64,000 nucleotides of DNA from Candidatus Kryptoniota bacterium (GCA_024641705.1 JAHECO010000003.1:1-64000), one strand, 5' to 3'; counted from the stretch's first letter, positions 34,281 to 43,491 are shown. The notes: a model not told the origin generated them from the sequence alone. Made by a program: numbers and translations.

Positions 34281-34486
34281 GCGCGGGGGAACCCGGTCAC
34301 CCTCCGGTTGCGGTTGACTTTCTTCGTCGCTAAGGATAGCTTTCGGTGTCGGAGGCTGAGCCATGAATGCTGTTTGCGTGGAAAAAATTTGGCCTTCTCA
34401 CCGGATTTCTCCAAGATATCACGGGCACTTTTCCCAAGCTGCAACGCGGGCGAATAATACCTTCGTTGTGAGAGGAGAGGTCAGTT

Positions 34487-36781
34487 ATGAATAAACCCAT
34501 TTATGAAGAACTGGAGGCACGCCTCGAAGAGCTTGAGAAGAAAGAGGCGCAGCTCCGCGTTCAGGCGGTCTACCTCGAAAGGCTTTTCAACAGCGCTCCC
34601 GAAGGAATCATTTGGCATGACAACGACGATGTAATCGTCAATGTCAACGACGAGTTCACGAGGATGTTCGGCTATTCCAGGGCCGAAGCGATCGGGAAGC
34701 GTATCAACGACCTCGTTGCTCCGAAAGAGTACCGCGAGCACGCGGAGATGTTCTCGGATATGGTCCTGCACGGCCAGAGAATAGAGGGGGACTCCAAGCG
34801 CCGGCGCAAGGACGGCAGCCTGTTCGACGTCTCTATCCTGGGTGCCCCCATCATCCACGACGGGAAGCAAATGGGGGTGTTCGCGATTTACCGCGACATC
34901 TCGGAACGCAAGAAGGCCGAAGAGGAAATCCTGCTTCAGAAAACGTACCTGGAACGGCTCTTCAACAGCGCCCCGGAAGCCATAGTGTGGCACGATAACC
35001 TCGACCGTATAGTGAATGTGAACGACGAGTTCACGAGGATGTTCGGATATACGAGAGAGGAAGCCGTCGGCAGACCGATCAATGACCTGCTCGTGCCCGA
35101 CGAGCTAAGGGAGGAGGGGATCGAGTTTTCGCAAAAAGTGATAAGCGGGGAAAGAATAGAGGCGGATACGAAGCGCAAACGGAAGGACAGAAGCCTCGTC
35201 GACGTCTGGGTAATTGGCTCCCCGATCGCCCGCGGGGGCAAACAAGTTGGCGATTACGCCATCTACCGCGACATAACCGAGCGTAAGAAAGCCGAGGCGG
35301 AGATCCTCGTGCAGAAGACATACCTGGAGAACCTTTTCAACAGCGCCCCGGAGGGGATCGTGTGGCATGACAACGACGACGTGGTCGTCAATGTCAACGA
35401 CGAATTCACGAGGATGTTCGGTTACGCGCGAGACGAGGCGGTCGGAAGGAAAATAAACGATCTTGTCGCCCCCGATGAACTGCGCAACGAAGCAGGAATG
35501 TTCTCGCACATGGTCAACCACGGCGACAGGGTCGCAGCCGATTCGAGGCGAAGACGAAAGGACGGTACCATCTTCGATGTGTCGATACTCGGCGCGCCGA
35601 TCTTCCATGAAGGAAGACAGATTGGGGTCTACGCCATATACAGGGATATTTCCGAGCGCAAGCGAGCCGAGGAAGAAATCCTCCTCCAGAAGACGTACCT
35701 GGAACGGCTCTTCAACAGCGCCCCGGAGGCGATCATACTCCACGACTACGACGACCGCATAATCAACGTCAACGACGAGTTCACGAGAATGTTCGGGTAC
35801 GCACGCGAGGAGACAATCGGGAAAAAGATAAACGATCTGGTGACATCCAGGGAAATGCGCAGGGAGGCGGCGGAAATTTCTGCCAGGATCAGGAAGGGTG
35901 AGTGGGTCGAGATTGAATCGAAACGGAACAGGAAAGACGGATCCTCCATGGATGTCTCGATACTCTGCGCGCCGATCGTCTACAACGACAAGCAGATCGG
36001 CGACTACGCTATCTACCGCGACATAACCGAGAGGAAGAAAGCCGAGGAAGCTCGTATGCGCGCGGAGACGGAAGCGCGGACGGCGAGAGAGATACAGATG
36101 AATTTCCTTCCCGACTCGAACCCTGTCATCCCCGGTTACGCCGTTGCCGGCAAAAGCATTCCGGCGGCGAACGTCGGCGGGGACTACTACGATTTCATTC
36201 GTCTCGACGACCACAGGATCGTGATCGGACTCGGAGATGTCAGCGGCCACGGTCTTCCGTCCGCGCTCGTGATGGCCAACCTGCAGGCGACGATACGCAG
36301 CCAGGCCACATTCGATGCCGACCCCGCCCGGTGCCTTGAAAGAGCGAACAGGCTCCTATTCCACAGCACCGATACACATACATTCGTCTCGCTGTTCTAC
36401 GGCATACTCGACACGCGGAAGCATTTACTGACATACGCCAATGCCGGACAGAACTGGCCTGTCGTTTTTCGCTCGGCAGGGACGCAGCAGCGGCTGATGA
36501 ATCACGGCCTCGTGCTCGGAGTCAGAGAGGACACCACATACGAGATCGAGGAAGTTCCGCTTCGCCCGCTCGACAGGGTGTTGTTCTACAGCGACGGCGT
36601 TTCCGAAGCCATGAATGAGCGGAGGGAGTTGTTCGGGGACGACAGGCTCTTAGAGGCCGTCCTCAGCTGCGGCGCCGTCCCCGAAGCGGCGATTGAGAAG
36701 ATTATCGGGACGGTAAATGCGTACGTCGGCACGGCTCCACAGCACGACGATATGACGGTGATACTGCTGGACAGGGTGTGA
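34487..36781 (+). CDS. Serine phosphatase with four tandem PAS domains (SpoIIE family)
   Basis: 764 residues. A short coiled coil is followed by four PAS units with an exact period of 125 residues (375 bases; unit anchors LFNSAPE at 34581, 34956, 35331 and 35706), each ending YRDI(S/T)ERK(K/R)AE. A PP2C/SpoIIE phosphatase domain fills about residues 540-764, with QMNFLPD, NVGGDYYDF, GDVSGHG and the terminal APQHDDMTVI metal motif, so it should be active. No membrane segment or signal peptide: a cytoplasmic sensor of an unknown signal that dephosphorylates a partner-switch protein. GAGAGGAGAGG precedes the ATG. Confidence 0.93.
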   Translation: MNKPIYEELEARLEELEKKEAQLRVQAVYLERLFNSAPEGIIWHDNDDVIVNVNDEFTRMFGYSRAEAIGKRINDLVAPKEYREHAEMFSDMVLHGQRIEGDSKRRRKDGSLFDVSILGAPIIHDGKQMGVFAIYRDISERKKAEEEILLQKTYLERLFNSAPEAIVWHDNLDRIVNVNDEFTRMFGYTREEAVGRPINDLLVPDELREEGIEFSQKVISGERIEADTKRKRKDRSLVDVWVIGSPIARGGKQVGDYAIYRDITERKKAEAEILVQKTYLENLFNSAPEGIVWHDNDDVVVNVNDEFTRMFGYARDEAVGRKINDLVAPDELRNEAGMFSHMVNHGDRVAADSRRRRKDGTIFDVSILGAPIFHEGRQIGVYAIYRDISERKRAEEEILLQKTYLERLFNSAPEAIILHDYDDRIINVNDEFTRMFGYAREETIGKKINDLVTSREMRREAAEISARIRKGEWVEIESKRNRKDGSSMDVSILCAPIVYNDKQIGDYAIYRDITERKKAEEARMRAETEARTAREIQMNFLPDSNPVIPGYAVAGKSIPAANVGGDYYDFIRLDDHRIVIGLGDVSGHGLPSALVMANLQATIRSQATFDADPARCLERANRLLFHSTDTHTFVSLFYGILDTRKHLLTYANAGQNWPVVFRSAGTQQRLMNHGLVLGVREDTTYEIEEVPLRPLDRVLFYSDGVSEAMNERRELFGDDRLLEAVLSCGAVPEAAIEKIIGTVNAYVGTAPQHDDMTVILLDRV

Positions 36782-36880
36782 GCAGCAGGATTCCCTCGCA
36801 GTCCGAATCATCCGGCAGGCGTGCAGAAGAGCGAACGCCATTCCCGTTACAGGCATCGTTCGAAGCAAGGCACCGTCATT

Positions 36881-36961
36881 CCGAACTCGCCGGTGCTCTA
36901 CCGGTTGTACCCGAATCCGTTCAACCCTGTTGCACAGATCGCCTGCTCGATTCCGAAACGA
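36881..36961 (+). pseudogene. Orphan fragment of a type IX sorting domain
   Basis: One frame reads PNSPVLYRLYPNPFNPVAQ followed by IACSIPKR, the first third of a Por-type C-terminal sorting domain, with no gene body upstream and no rest of the domain downstream. It is a remnant of a lost secreted-protein gene. The rest of the gap 36782-37283 holds only a repeat (next entry) and nothing else I can name. Confidence 0.65.
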
Positions 36962-37019
36962 CGTGGAGGCGGAACCCCCCCGATTGCACTTCGTTCTATC
37001 GGACAGGTCGGCGCGCAGG

Positions 37020-37090
37020 CGCACAGAAGTCATAGAAGTCATAGAATCGATTCCTATGTCCACTGTGTGTCTATGTGGTTCACTAATCCT
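37020..37090. repeat. Intergenic repeat, diverged relative of 29145
   Basis: CACAGAAGTCATAGAAGTCATAG on one side and CACTGTGTGTCTATGTGGTT on the other. Read in reverse it begins AACCACATAGACAC, like AACCACAGAGGCAC at 29144. Two direct AGAAGTCAT units lie inside. Confidence 0.4.
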
Positions 37091-37283
37091 CCCGCGTGAA
37101 ATTCCACGCCTCGGCCCTGCAGATATGGATTGCGCAGGCGAGTCCGTTTCCGTATTTTGTGCTCAGCATGAGCAGCGCTCCGCATATTGTTCGTTGCACC
37201 TGCGAATATTATTTCATGGATGTTTACGGCAGCTGACAAGTTATGAAGAACGGGCGCGCGCAAGCTCGTGTTAAGTAGGATAT

Positions 37284-38051
37284 ATGAAGACTTACATCAT
37301 TATCTCTTTTATCGTTTTGTCGGGGGTATTTTACTCCTGCAGCAAGACGACTTCTCCCACCGGCCCGCAGTTTCCGAATCCGGGGCTGGTACTGTCTCTC
37401 GACGGTTACGGAATTACCCTCGACTCGACGTATTACAAGGTGTGGTCGGACAGCTCATGGGAAGAGTTTTATGCCGATTCAACCATCGACGGGACCACAT
37501 ATTCCGTAATCCTCGATGACGGTGGAAATGAATATTATTACGGACCGAGCGGCTATGCCGGGTTCCGGCTCTACGGCGACACCCTCATCCTGTTTGATTC
37601 GTCGATGGCTTCGCTGCCCGATACCGTGACCGAGGGAACGACTTACACGAGGCAGACTACCTTCACGTATCAAGGATCAAGCAACGTCATTACCGATCAG
37701 GAGACTGTCCTCGACACCTCAACTGTCATGACCTCTTTCGGCATGTTTACCGGTTGCCGGGTGCTTCAATCCGCGGTTTGGATAAACGGAGCATTGCAGT
37801 ACGTGACGGTGTACTGGCTTGCTAAAGGTCCTTCTGATGTCGCGCGGGAATACGACACCGGGTATACGATCCTTATGGCGTATGGTGTAGTCAATGGGCA
37901 GGGTTGGGGTGTGAATACGGGGCGCGCGCTGCCGGGCGCGGCAGATCTTGCCTCGGCCGCCTCGCGTGTGAACCAGCCGTCGTCGGTCGCACGTGCGGTG
38001 TCCGATCTTCATACTCTTGCTGCAAGGATCGGAAAAGGCATACTGAGATGA
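37284..38051 (+). CDS. Putative lipoprotein
   Basis: 255 residues with a lipoprotein signal (IIISFIVLSGVFYSC, cysteine near residue 19) followed by a serine/threonine/proline linker. The mature part is beta-rich with many aspartate and tyrosine residues (GYGITLDSTYYKVW, DDGGNEYYYGPSGYAG) and a helical tail. No known family recognised. Likely anchored to the outer or inner membrane. It stands alone; no terminator is obvious. Confidence 0.78.
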   Translation: MKTYIIISFIVLSGVFYSCSKTTSPTGPQFPNPGLVLSLDGYGITLDSTYYKVWSDSSWEEFYADSTIDGTTYSVILDDGGNEYYYGPSGYAGFRLYGDTLILFDSSMASLPDTVTEGTTYTRQTTFTYQGSSNVITDQETVLDTSTVMTSFGMFTGCRVLQSAVWINGALQYVTVYWLAKGPSDVAREYDTGYTILMAYGVVNGQGWGVNTGRALPGAADLASAASRVNQPSSVARAVSDLHTLAARIGKGILR

Positions 38052-38259
38052 CATCGGTTGCGGAAATCGCCCCCGATGCTTTCCGCGTCTCGATTTCTTT
38101 CGGAAGAGTAGTATTCGGATGGACCGGTTTCACGCGAGAGACGGCGAGCTGCATCTCCTGCACACCAATCATGGGTCTCTCTTTGAGGAAGTTCTCGGAG
38201 GGAGTTAGGCGTTCGTTTTCCGCGGGGGCGCGTCGCGAAAAAATAATCCCATTTTCCAC

Positions 38260-38288
38260 TTGACAACCGCCCAACGGCATGCTATATT
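38260..38288 (+). promoter_or_regulatory. Sigma-70-like promoter of the winged-helix operon
   Basis: TTGACA (38260-38265), a 17-base spacer and TATATT (38283-38288). The palindromic operator begins at the next base, so a bound regulator would cover the transcription start. Confidence 0.75.
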
Positions 38289-38311
38289 ACTTTGTAATTC
38301 AAAGTACTTTA
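38289..38311 (+). promoter_or_regulatory. Operator copy 1
   Basis: ACTTTGTAA, two bases, CAAAGTACTTTA. The ACTTTG/CAAAGT arms are an inverted repeat, followed by a third ACTTTA half. The same 23 bases apart from the two central ones recur at 39251-39273. Likely bound by the winged-helix protein encoded at 38931 (inference). Confidence 0.7.
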
Positions 38312-38325
38312 TGTTAGGAGGAGAA

Positions 38326-38934
38326 ATGGACCAGCAGAATGCGATCGAGGAGATTGCCCTCATAAGGAGGGTCATCGACGAAAGCCGCAGGTTTACGTTG
38401 GACAACGGCAAGTATTATCTGCTATGGGGAGTACTCATCACCGTAGCGATCTTTGCCCAATATGCCCTGATACTGACCAATAATGCGGGAATATCGGAGC
38501 TGTGGCTGTGGGTTGTCACCGTGGGAATCGGATGGCTCATATCGACAGTCTTAGGAATGCGTGAGGCTTCCAGGCATGCCAGCTGGCCGATCGGCGCAAA
38601 GCTTATCGCTCTTATCTGGGTAAGTACCGGCGTCGTCATGACGATAATCGGCTTCGTGGGACCGGTCTCAGGTGGACTGCATAGCTGGGCGATCTGCCCG
38701 GCATTAGCCGCAGTTATGGGGGGGTCCTATACGATCAGCTCCCTCATCTACCGACTGAGGTGGGTTGCGTTTGTCGGCATTGCATGGTGGATTGGGTCTC
38801 TCGTGATGTTTCTCGTAAAAGGGATAAATACCCTCCCCATCTTCGGATCCATGATGATTCTTTTTCAAATCGTGCCCGGCATCGTATTTTACAAATCGTG
38901 GAAAAGAAATTCGGCAATAGCTGACGCAAAATGA
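38326..38934 (+). CDS. Membrane protein cotranscribed with a winged-helix regulator
   Basis: 202 residues from the ATG at 38326, set by TTAGGAGGAG just upstream. The start (MDQQNAIEEIALIRRVIDESR) is a soluble helix; five or six membrane helices follow (about residues 25-185). Its stop overlaps the regulator's ATG by 4 bases (ATGA). The pairing of such a protein with a small winged-helix regulator recurs in Bacteroidota as far as I recall. A role in sensing or in moving a small molecule is possible; nothing in the sequence fixes it. Confidence 0.82.
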   Translation: MDQQNAIEEIALIRRVIDESRRFTLDNGKYYLLWGVLITVAIFAQYALILTNNAGISELWLWVVTVGIGWLISTVLGMREASRHASWPIGAKLIALIWVSTGVVMTIIGFVGPVSGGLHSWAICPALAAVMGGSYTISSLIYRLRWVAFVGIAWWIGSLVMFLVKGINTLPIFGSMMILFQIVPGIVFYKSWKRNSAIADAK

Positions 38935-39227
38935 GCGACTTCGATTATCAGCAAATCGACGATACGCTTCATTCAAGAATAAGACTCGCGGTCGTCGCCG
39001 CCCTCGTCAGCGTAGAGCAGGCCGACTTCAATTTTCTCAGAGATACAGTCAAGACCACCGACGGTAACCTCAGCACGCATCTCAGGAAACTGGAGGAGGT
39101 CGGCTATGTCTCATCGAAGAAACGCTTCGTCGAAAGGAAGCCGCAGACTACTTACAAGATTACCGAGAAAGGGAGACGCGCGCTGGAAGAATATGTCGCT
39201 ACGCTGGAAAAATTCCTGAAGAAATAA
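38931..39227 (+). CDS. Winged-helix transcriptional regulator
   Basis: 98 residues, a single winged-helix DNA-binding domain: SRIRLAVVAALVSVEQADFNFLRDTVKTTDGNLSTHLRKLEEVGYV (near 13-58) holds the helix-turn-helix, and KKRFVERKPQTTYKITEKGRRALEEY the wing. Relatives act as repressors that control their own operon. Two copies of a palindromic operator flank the operon's first two genes (38289 and 39251), which fits autoregulation and control of the downstream TPR and TonB-receptor genes. Confidence 0.92.
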   Translation: MSDFDYQQIDDTLHSRIRLAVVAALVSVEQADFNFLRDTVKTTDGNLSTHLRKLEEVGYVSSKKRFVERKPQTTYKITEKGRRALEEYVATLEKFLKK

Positions 39228-39250
39228 CGGACAAAAATTTTTGTGTTGAG

Positions 39251-39273
39251 ACTTTGTAAAACAAAGTACTTTA
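39251..39273 (+). promoter_or_regulatory. Operator copy 2
   Basis: ACTTTGTAA, AA, CAAAGTACTTTA: identical to the site at 38289 except for the two central bases. It lies between the regulator gene and the TPR gene, 14 bases before the latter's start. Confidence 0.7.
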
Positions 39274-39287
39274 TCATGAAAGGAGAC

Positions 39288-40109
39288 ATGATGGGAAGAA
39301 GATCTTCGATAACCGTATTTCTTGTTGCCGCTTTCCTTGGTTCCGCCGCGTTCGCAAGGGATCCGGCAACTACCGGAAATCCTGTCGCCGATTCACTCGT
39401 GCTTCAGGGAGAAAAACTCGTCGATTCCGGATACTCGATGTGGAAGAAAGGCGACATGCTACACGGCTATGCCCTGCTGCAGCGCGCGGATGTCCTTGCG
39501 CCCGGCGACAGGTACGTCGAGTATTACCTGGCCTATGCGGCCTATCGTCTCATGACTTATGGAATGGCGACGAAACAGGACGAGGTATACGATGAGTTCG
39601 CGGACCGGGCCGAGAAAACAGCCGAACGCCTGGACGTCAGGTACCCGGAGTGGTCGGAGCCCGGAGTCCTTCTCGCTGCCGTGTACGGGATAGAGATTGC
39701 CCACAGCTGGATCAAAGCACCGACGCTCGGTCCGAAGAGCAGCGCCATTGTCGAGAAGGCGCTGTCTGTCGACTCGACCAACCCGAGAGCCTGCATGATA
39801 CTCGGCACCGGCAAGTTTAACACACCGGGGATATTCGGCGGAAGCGTCGGTAAGGCGGTGGAGTATTTCCGGAAATCGGTTGCCCTGTTCGAATCCTCGG
39901 GGATCCGTCAGGGGCAGGATCTCGAACCGTCCTGGGGATACGTTGACGCACTGACGTGGCTAGGCCTCGCCTACGAGAAGCAGGAGCGGTACGCAGACGC
40001 GCTTGCCGCCTACAGAAGGGCACTTGAAGCGGACCCGAACTACGCGAGGGCGAAACACGTGCTCATACCTGAGGTCGAGAGTAAAATCGGCTCATCGAAT
40101 CAAAAGTAA
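39288..40109 (+). CDS. Secreted TPR-repeat protein
   Basis: About 273 residues from the ATG at 39288 (AGGAG 4-8 bases upstream; the next codon is also ATG). A signal peptide (RRSSITVFLVAAFLGSAAFA) precedes a helical body; the clearest tetratricopeptide unit is at the C-terminus (YVDALTWLGLAYEKQERYADALAAYRRALEADPNYARAK). Periplasmic TPR proteins often act as partners of outer-membrane receptors. It ends 13 bases before the TonB-dependent receptor gene, so they form one operon under operator copy 2. Confidence 0.85.
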   Translation: MMGRRSSITVFLVAAFLGSAAFARDPATTGNPVADSLVLQGEKLVDSGYSMWKKGDMLHGYALLQRADVLAPGDRYVEYYLAYAAYRLMTYGMATKQDEVYDEFADRAEKTAERLDVRYPEWSEPGVLLAAVYGIEIAHSWIKAPTLGPKSSAIVEKALSVDSTNPRACMILGTGKFNTPGIFGGSVGKAVEYFRKSVALFESSGIRQGQDLEPSWGYVDALTWLGLAYEKQERYADALAAYRRALEADPNYARAKHVLIPEVESKIGSSNQK

Positions 40110-40122
40110 GGACGGGGTTAAG

Positions 40123-42354
40123 ATGAAATTGACCCGCACTGTCATATTCTTGTCTGCTTTGATTCTGCCCGCTCTGTCGATCGCCCAGACTAAAGAGACC
40201 CATCCGAAACCTGCCATCATCTCCGGCACCGTGAGAGACGACGGCGGCAAGCCGATCCCTTATGCAAATGTGTTCATAGCATCCACAGGTGAGGGACAGG
40301 TAACCGACGATGACGGCTCGTTTTCGTTTAAGTCGCTTGCCTCCGGCAACGTTGAGCTTGTCTCCAGTGCCGTCGGATTCGGCAAATACTCGCACACGAT
40401 CTCCGTTGTTGGTGGAAGGACGTACGATTTCAAGATCGTCCTCAGGGAATCGCAGATCGTGGCGGACAACGTGGACGTGACCGCAAGCTCGTTCTCCAGC
40501 GATCCCGGGAAAGGAATAGCCGTGACCCAGATGGATGTGTACACTACCCCCGGCGGCGCGGCGGATATTTTTCAGTCGCTCAAGACACTTCCCGGCCTGA
40601 CGCAGGTCTCGGAGAGTTCGGAGCTCTACGTTCGCGGCGGCGACCCGTCCGAGACCCTTGTGCTCGTCGATCAGGCTTCGCTGTACAATCCCTACACATT
40701 CGAATCGCCGTACGGCGGACTCTTTTCGAATCTCAACACCGCCGCCATCGGAGGGATGTACTTTTCGAGCGGCGGTTTCTCGGTGAAGTACGGCAACGCC
40801 CTCTCGGGGGTACTCGACCTCAAAACGAAGGGAATCCCTTCGGCTGCATCGATCCAGCTCGGCGCCTCACTTGCCGGAGCTTCTGCCGGGGTTGAGTTCC
40901 CCTCACTCCACGACAAACTCGGCATCCGTTTCTATGCGCGGAAGAATTTCACCGCACCGATATTCTGGTTGAACGGCGGGGCCGATCACTTTTCCGCCGT
41001 GCCTTCATCGCAGGACGCGGACGCCTCCGTCGTGTACAAGTACTCTCAAACCGGCAGCCTCAAGGTTTTCGCAATCGCGTCGTCCGATAACGAAGGAGTC
41101 AACGTCGATCTTCCTGAAGTGAACGCAGTCTTCAGCGGAAAGTCTCGGGCCTACACTGTAAACCTCCGGCATGCCGACATGATCGGCGATAACCTGCTGG
41201 TCGAAACAAGCCTATCCGGTTCCGACTACCGCAACGCGTGGCTCCTCGGCGTACTCGACCTCGGCCGGATCGACAGGACCGGGAAGATCCGGACAGACCT
41301 GCAGGACACACAACCGAACGATCTGAAGGTCTCCTTCGGCGGCGAGATCGAGTACCGACAGGAACGATACACGGGTACGATCCCCAATTACGATTATGAC
41401 CTGAGAGCGGGTGCGTCTTCAAGGATCCTGGATGCGACATTCTCGGCGACTCGATACGGGGCATATGCCGAAATCGAGAAGAAGAATGTGGCGTCGGTGC
41501 CGGGATTGTTCGCCGTCGCGGGCATAAGAGGTGATTACGTCGACATCATAAACACGTCGTGGCTGGATCCGCGAATCACAGCCGGTTATTCACTGAGCTC
41601 CGTCTCGACGCTCCGTTTCAGTGCCGGCCTGTTTCATGAATATCCTGATCCGAGGTTGTACAGCGCAAGCGACGGAAACCCGCATCTGCAACCGATGAGG
41701 GCGACGCATTACGTCCTGAGTTACGACTATGCACCGTGGGAAGGAGCCGAGCTGAGAATTGAGGCTTATGAAAAAGTCTATGCCGATCTCCCCGACTCGA
41801 ACGCGGTCGCTAACTTCGACGACAGCGGTTACGGGTACGCCCGCGGCGTCGACATCATAGCCAAAGGCGATCTTCCCTTCGGCCTCAGCGGCTGGGTCTC
41901 CTACGGCTACATCGACACGAAGCGTAAATGGTACGAGAGCGTCGGCTTTGCCCCGAGCCCGTACGATATAACGCACAACTTCACGCTTATCGCGAAGTAC
42001 AGCATAAGCGATGCGTGGCAGGTAGGAGTCGACTTCAAATATGCGACGGGGATGCCTTACACTCCCGTGCTCCGTTCGGTCTTCGTCCCCGCCCTCGGTG
42101 TGTACGAACCGGTAAACGGCGCATCGTATTCCGCGCGATATCCCGACTACCGCCGACTCGATGTTCGCCTCACACATATCGCGAGATTATTCGACAGATA
42201 TTTTACGGTATTCTATGTGGAAGGACTGAACATTCTGAACGTCCATAACATCTTCAGCTACACGTATTCGGCAGATTATTCGGCAAAGACGGGCGTTGAA
42301 AGCTTCTTTGGAAGGAGAACCATCGTTGTTGGCGTGCTCATTACCCTGGAATAA
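40123..42354 (+). CDS. TonB-dependent outer-membrane receptor
   Basis: 743 residues from the ATG at 40123. A signal peptide (about 1-20) is followed by a carboxypeptidase-like regulatory domain (about 30-115, ISGTVRDDGGKPIPYANVFIAS), a plug domain (about 125-245; GGAADIFQSLKTLPGLTQVSESSELYVRGGDPSETLVLVD) and a beta-barrel ending in an aromatic strand (RTIVVGVLITLE). Such receptors import bulky nutrients across the outer membrane using TonB energy. The barrel is short for a SusC protein and no SusD partner follows, so the substrate may be a siderophore, cofactor or peptide. Regulation is likely through the winged-helix protein upstream. Confidence 0.92.
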   Translation: MKLTRTVIFLSALILPALSIAQTKETHPKPAIISGTVRDDGGKPIPYANVFIASTGEGQVTDDDGSFSFKSLASGNVELVSSAVGFGKYSHTISVVGGRTYDFKIVLRESQIVADNVDVTASSFSSDPGKGIAVTQMDVYTTPGGAADIFQSLKTLPGLTQVSESSELYVRGGDPSETLVLVDQASLYNPYTFESPYGGLFSNLNTAAIGGMYFSSGGFSVKYGNALSGVLDLKTKGIPSAASIQLGASLAGASAGVEFPSLHDKLGIRFYARKNFTAPIFWLNGGADHFSAVPSSQDADASVVYKYSQTGSLKVFAIASSDNEGVNVDLPEVNAVFSGKSRAYTVNLRHADMIGDNLLVETSLSGSDYRNAWLLGVLDLGRIDRTGKIRTDLQDTQPNDLKVSFGGEIEYRQERYTGTIPNYDYDLRAGASSRILDATFSATRYGAYAEIEKKNVASVPGLFAVAGIRGDYVDIINTSWLDPRITAGYSLSSVSTLRFSAGLFHEYPDPRLYSASDGNPHLQPMRATHYVLSYDYAPWEGAELRIEAYEKVYADLPDSNAVANFDDSGYGYARGVDIIAKGDLPFGLSGWVSYGYIDTKRKWYESVGFAPSPYDITHNFTLIAKYSISDAWQVGVDFKYATGMPYTPVLRSVFVPALGVYEPVNGASYSARYPDYRRLDVRLTHIARLFDRYFTVFYVEGLNILNVHNIFSYTYSADYSAKTGVESFFGRRTIVVGVLITLE

Positions 42355-42548
42355 CGTTGAAATGGCTGCGCGCCGGCCTGACATCTGATCGGCTCCGAAA
42401 GTCCCGTAAAATCGATTTACCCTGTTTTCGTTCAAAATCTTCGGGAAGATCGACTCTCCTCTTACAATTCCATGACAATTGACGGCGCTATCGCATGTAG
42501 AATTAATGCGAGAGGATTACTATTTTCACGTCAAAGGGAGCATGAGAT

Positions 42549-42959
42549 ATGAAGGGCAAATTGATTCTTGCCGCATTTGCGGCATTGGCGTTCGCTTCTT
42601 GTGAGGTGAATTCCGGTAGTACCGTGGTAGGGTCCGGCAGCGACACCCAGATAAACGGCGTGAGTTTCACGGTGGATACGCTGTATGTTGACGCGAGTGG
42701 GTCCGGTCAGCTCGTCGCCCGCGGCCTTGTCAAGGATTCGACCGTGTCGTCGATCAGCGTGCCATGGTATGTCGAAGGTCAATTCTATACCGACAGCACT
42801 TATACTACCAAACTCGGCGGCAACGACACGGAGATTAAGGTTCCACTTTCGCAGGGCCAGTCGACATTCTGGACGATATATTTTTACACCTCAACCGTCG
42901 ATGTAAGGCAGTTCCCGAATTTCAGGATCGGCAATCTCAGGGCTATCTACAAGAATTGA
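42549..42959 (+). CDS. Small lipoprotein, paralogue 1
   Basis: 136 residues with a lipobox (LAAFAALAFASC, cysteine near residue 18). The body is beta-rich: GVSFTVDTLYVDASGSGQLVARGLVKDSTVSSISVPWYVEGQFYTD, ending FRIGNLRAIYKN. The overall pattern (a transport-independent beta-sandwich with a W-x-V-E-x-Q-F-Y-x-D strand) recalls FxLYD-type extracellular domains. Its neighbour at 43084 is a clear paralogue. Function unknown. Confidence 0.78.
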   Translation: MKGKLILAAFAALAFASCEVNSGSTVVGSGSDTQINGVSFTVDTLYVDASGSGQLVARGLVKDSTVSSISVPWYVEGQFYTDSTYTTKLGGNDTEIKVPLSQGQSTFWTIYFYTSTVDVRQFPNFRIGNLRAIYKN

Positions 42960-43083
42960 AGAACGTGTCGGCACCAGATACGATTCGCAATTCTTGACGC
43001 GGTCGCGTACTGCCGCGTTACGGCGGACTTGATAAAGAGTCTGCCGGAGGCTAAGATTCATCAGGCCGAAGGGAGGTTGATTG

Positions 43084-43491
43084 ATGAAGGGAATGCTCGT
43101 ATTGTCGGCGGTGTTTTCAATCGTCATGGTATCGTGTGAAGTCACCGTGCACGACGGCGGGATCGATCAATCCGGCGGCGCGGGGATCAGCAACGTCATC
43201 TTCACGGTCGATACGACGTACATGGTCTCGAGCCCGGCGATGCTCGTGGCGCGCGGCATGGCGAGGAACGACGGGTCATCCACCATCACTTCTCCCTGGT
43301 GGGTCGAGTGCCAGTTCTACACGGATTCCACCCTGCTCGTAAAACTGGGTGCGAGCGACTTTCAAATAGGAGTTCCGCTGTCGCCGGGGCAGTCTACCTA
43401 TTGGATGATCAACCTCTACAGCAGCAACGTCGATGTCCGCCGCTTTCCCGATTTCAAGGTGAGCGACTTCAGGGCCCTCTACAAAAACTGA
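43084..43491 (+). CDS. Small lipoprotein, paralogue 2
   Basis: 135 residues from the ATG at 43084 (GGGAGG upstream; a TTG one codon earlier is less likely). Lipobox SIVMVSC near residue 18. It aligns along its whole length with the previous gene (NVIFTVDTTYMVSSPAMLVARGMARNDGSSTITSPWWVECQFYTDSTLLVKLG; same FKVSDFRALYKN end) at roughly half identity. The pair is a tandem duplication. Confidence 0.78.
   Translation: MKGMLVLSAVFSIVMVSCEVTVHDGGIDQSGGAGISNVIFTVDTTYMVSSPAMLVARGMARNDGSSTITSPWWVECQFYTDSTLLVKLGASDFQIGVPLSPGQSTYWMINLYSSNVDVRRFPDFKVSDFRALYKN

Noticed and set aside
35105-36250. A 381-codon open frame on the minus strand
   Set aside because: Antisense to the PAS/phosphatase gene; its repetitive look merely mirrors the PAS repeats.
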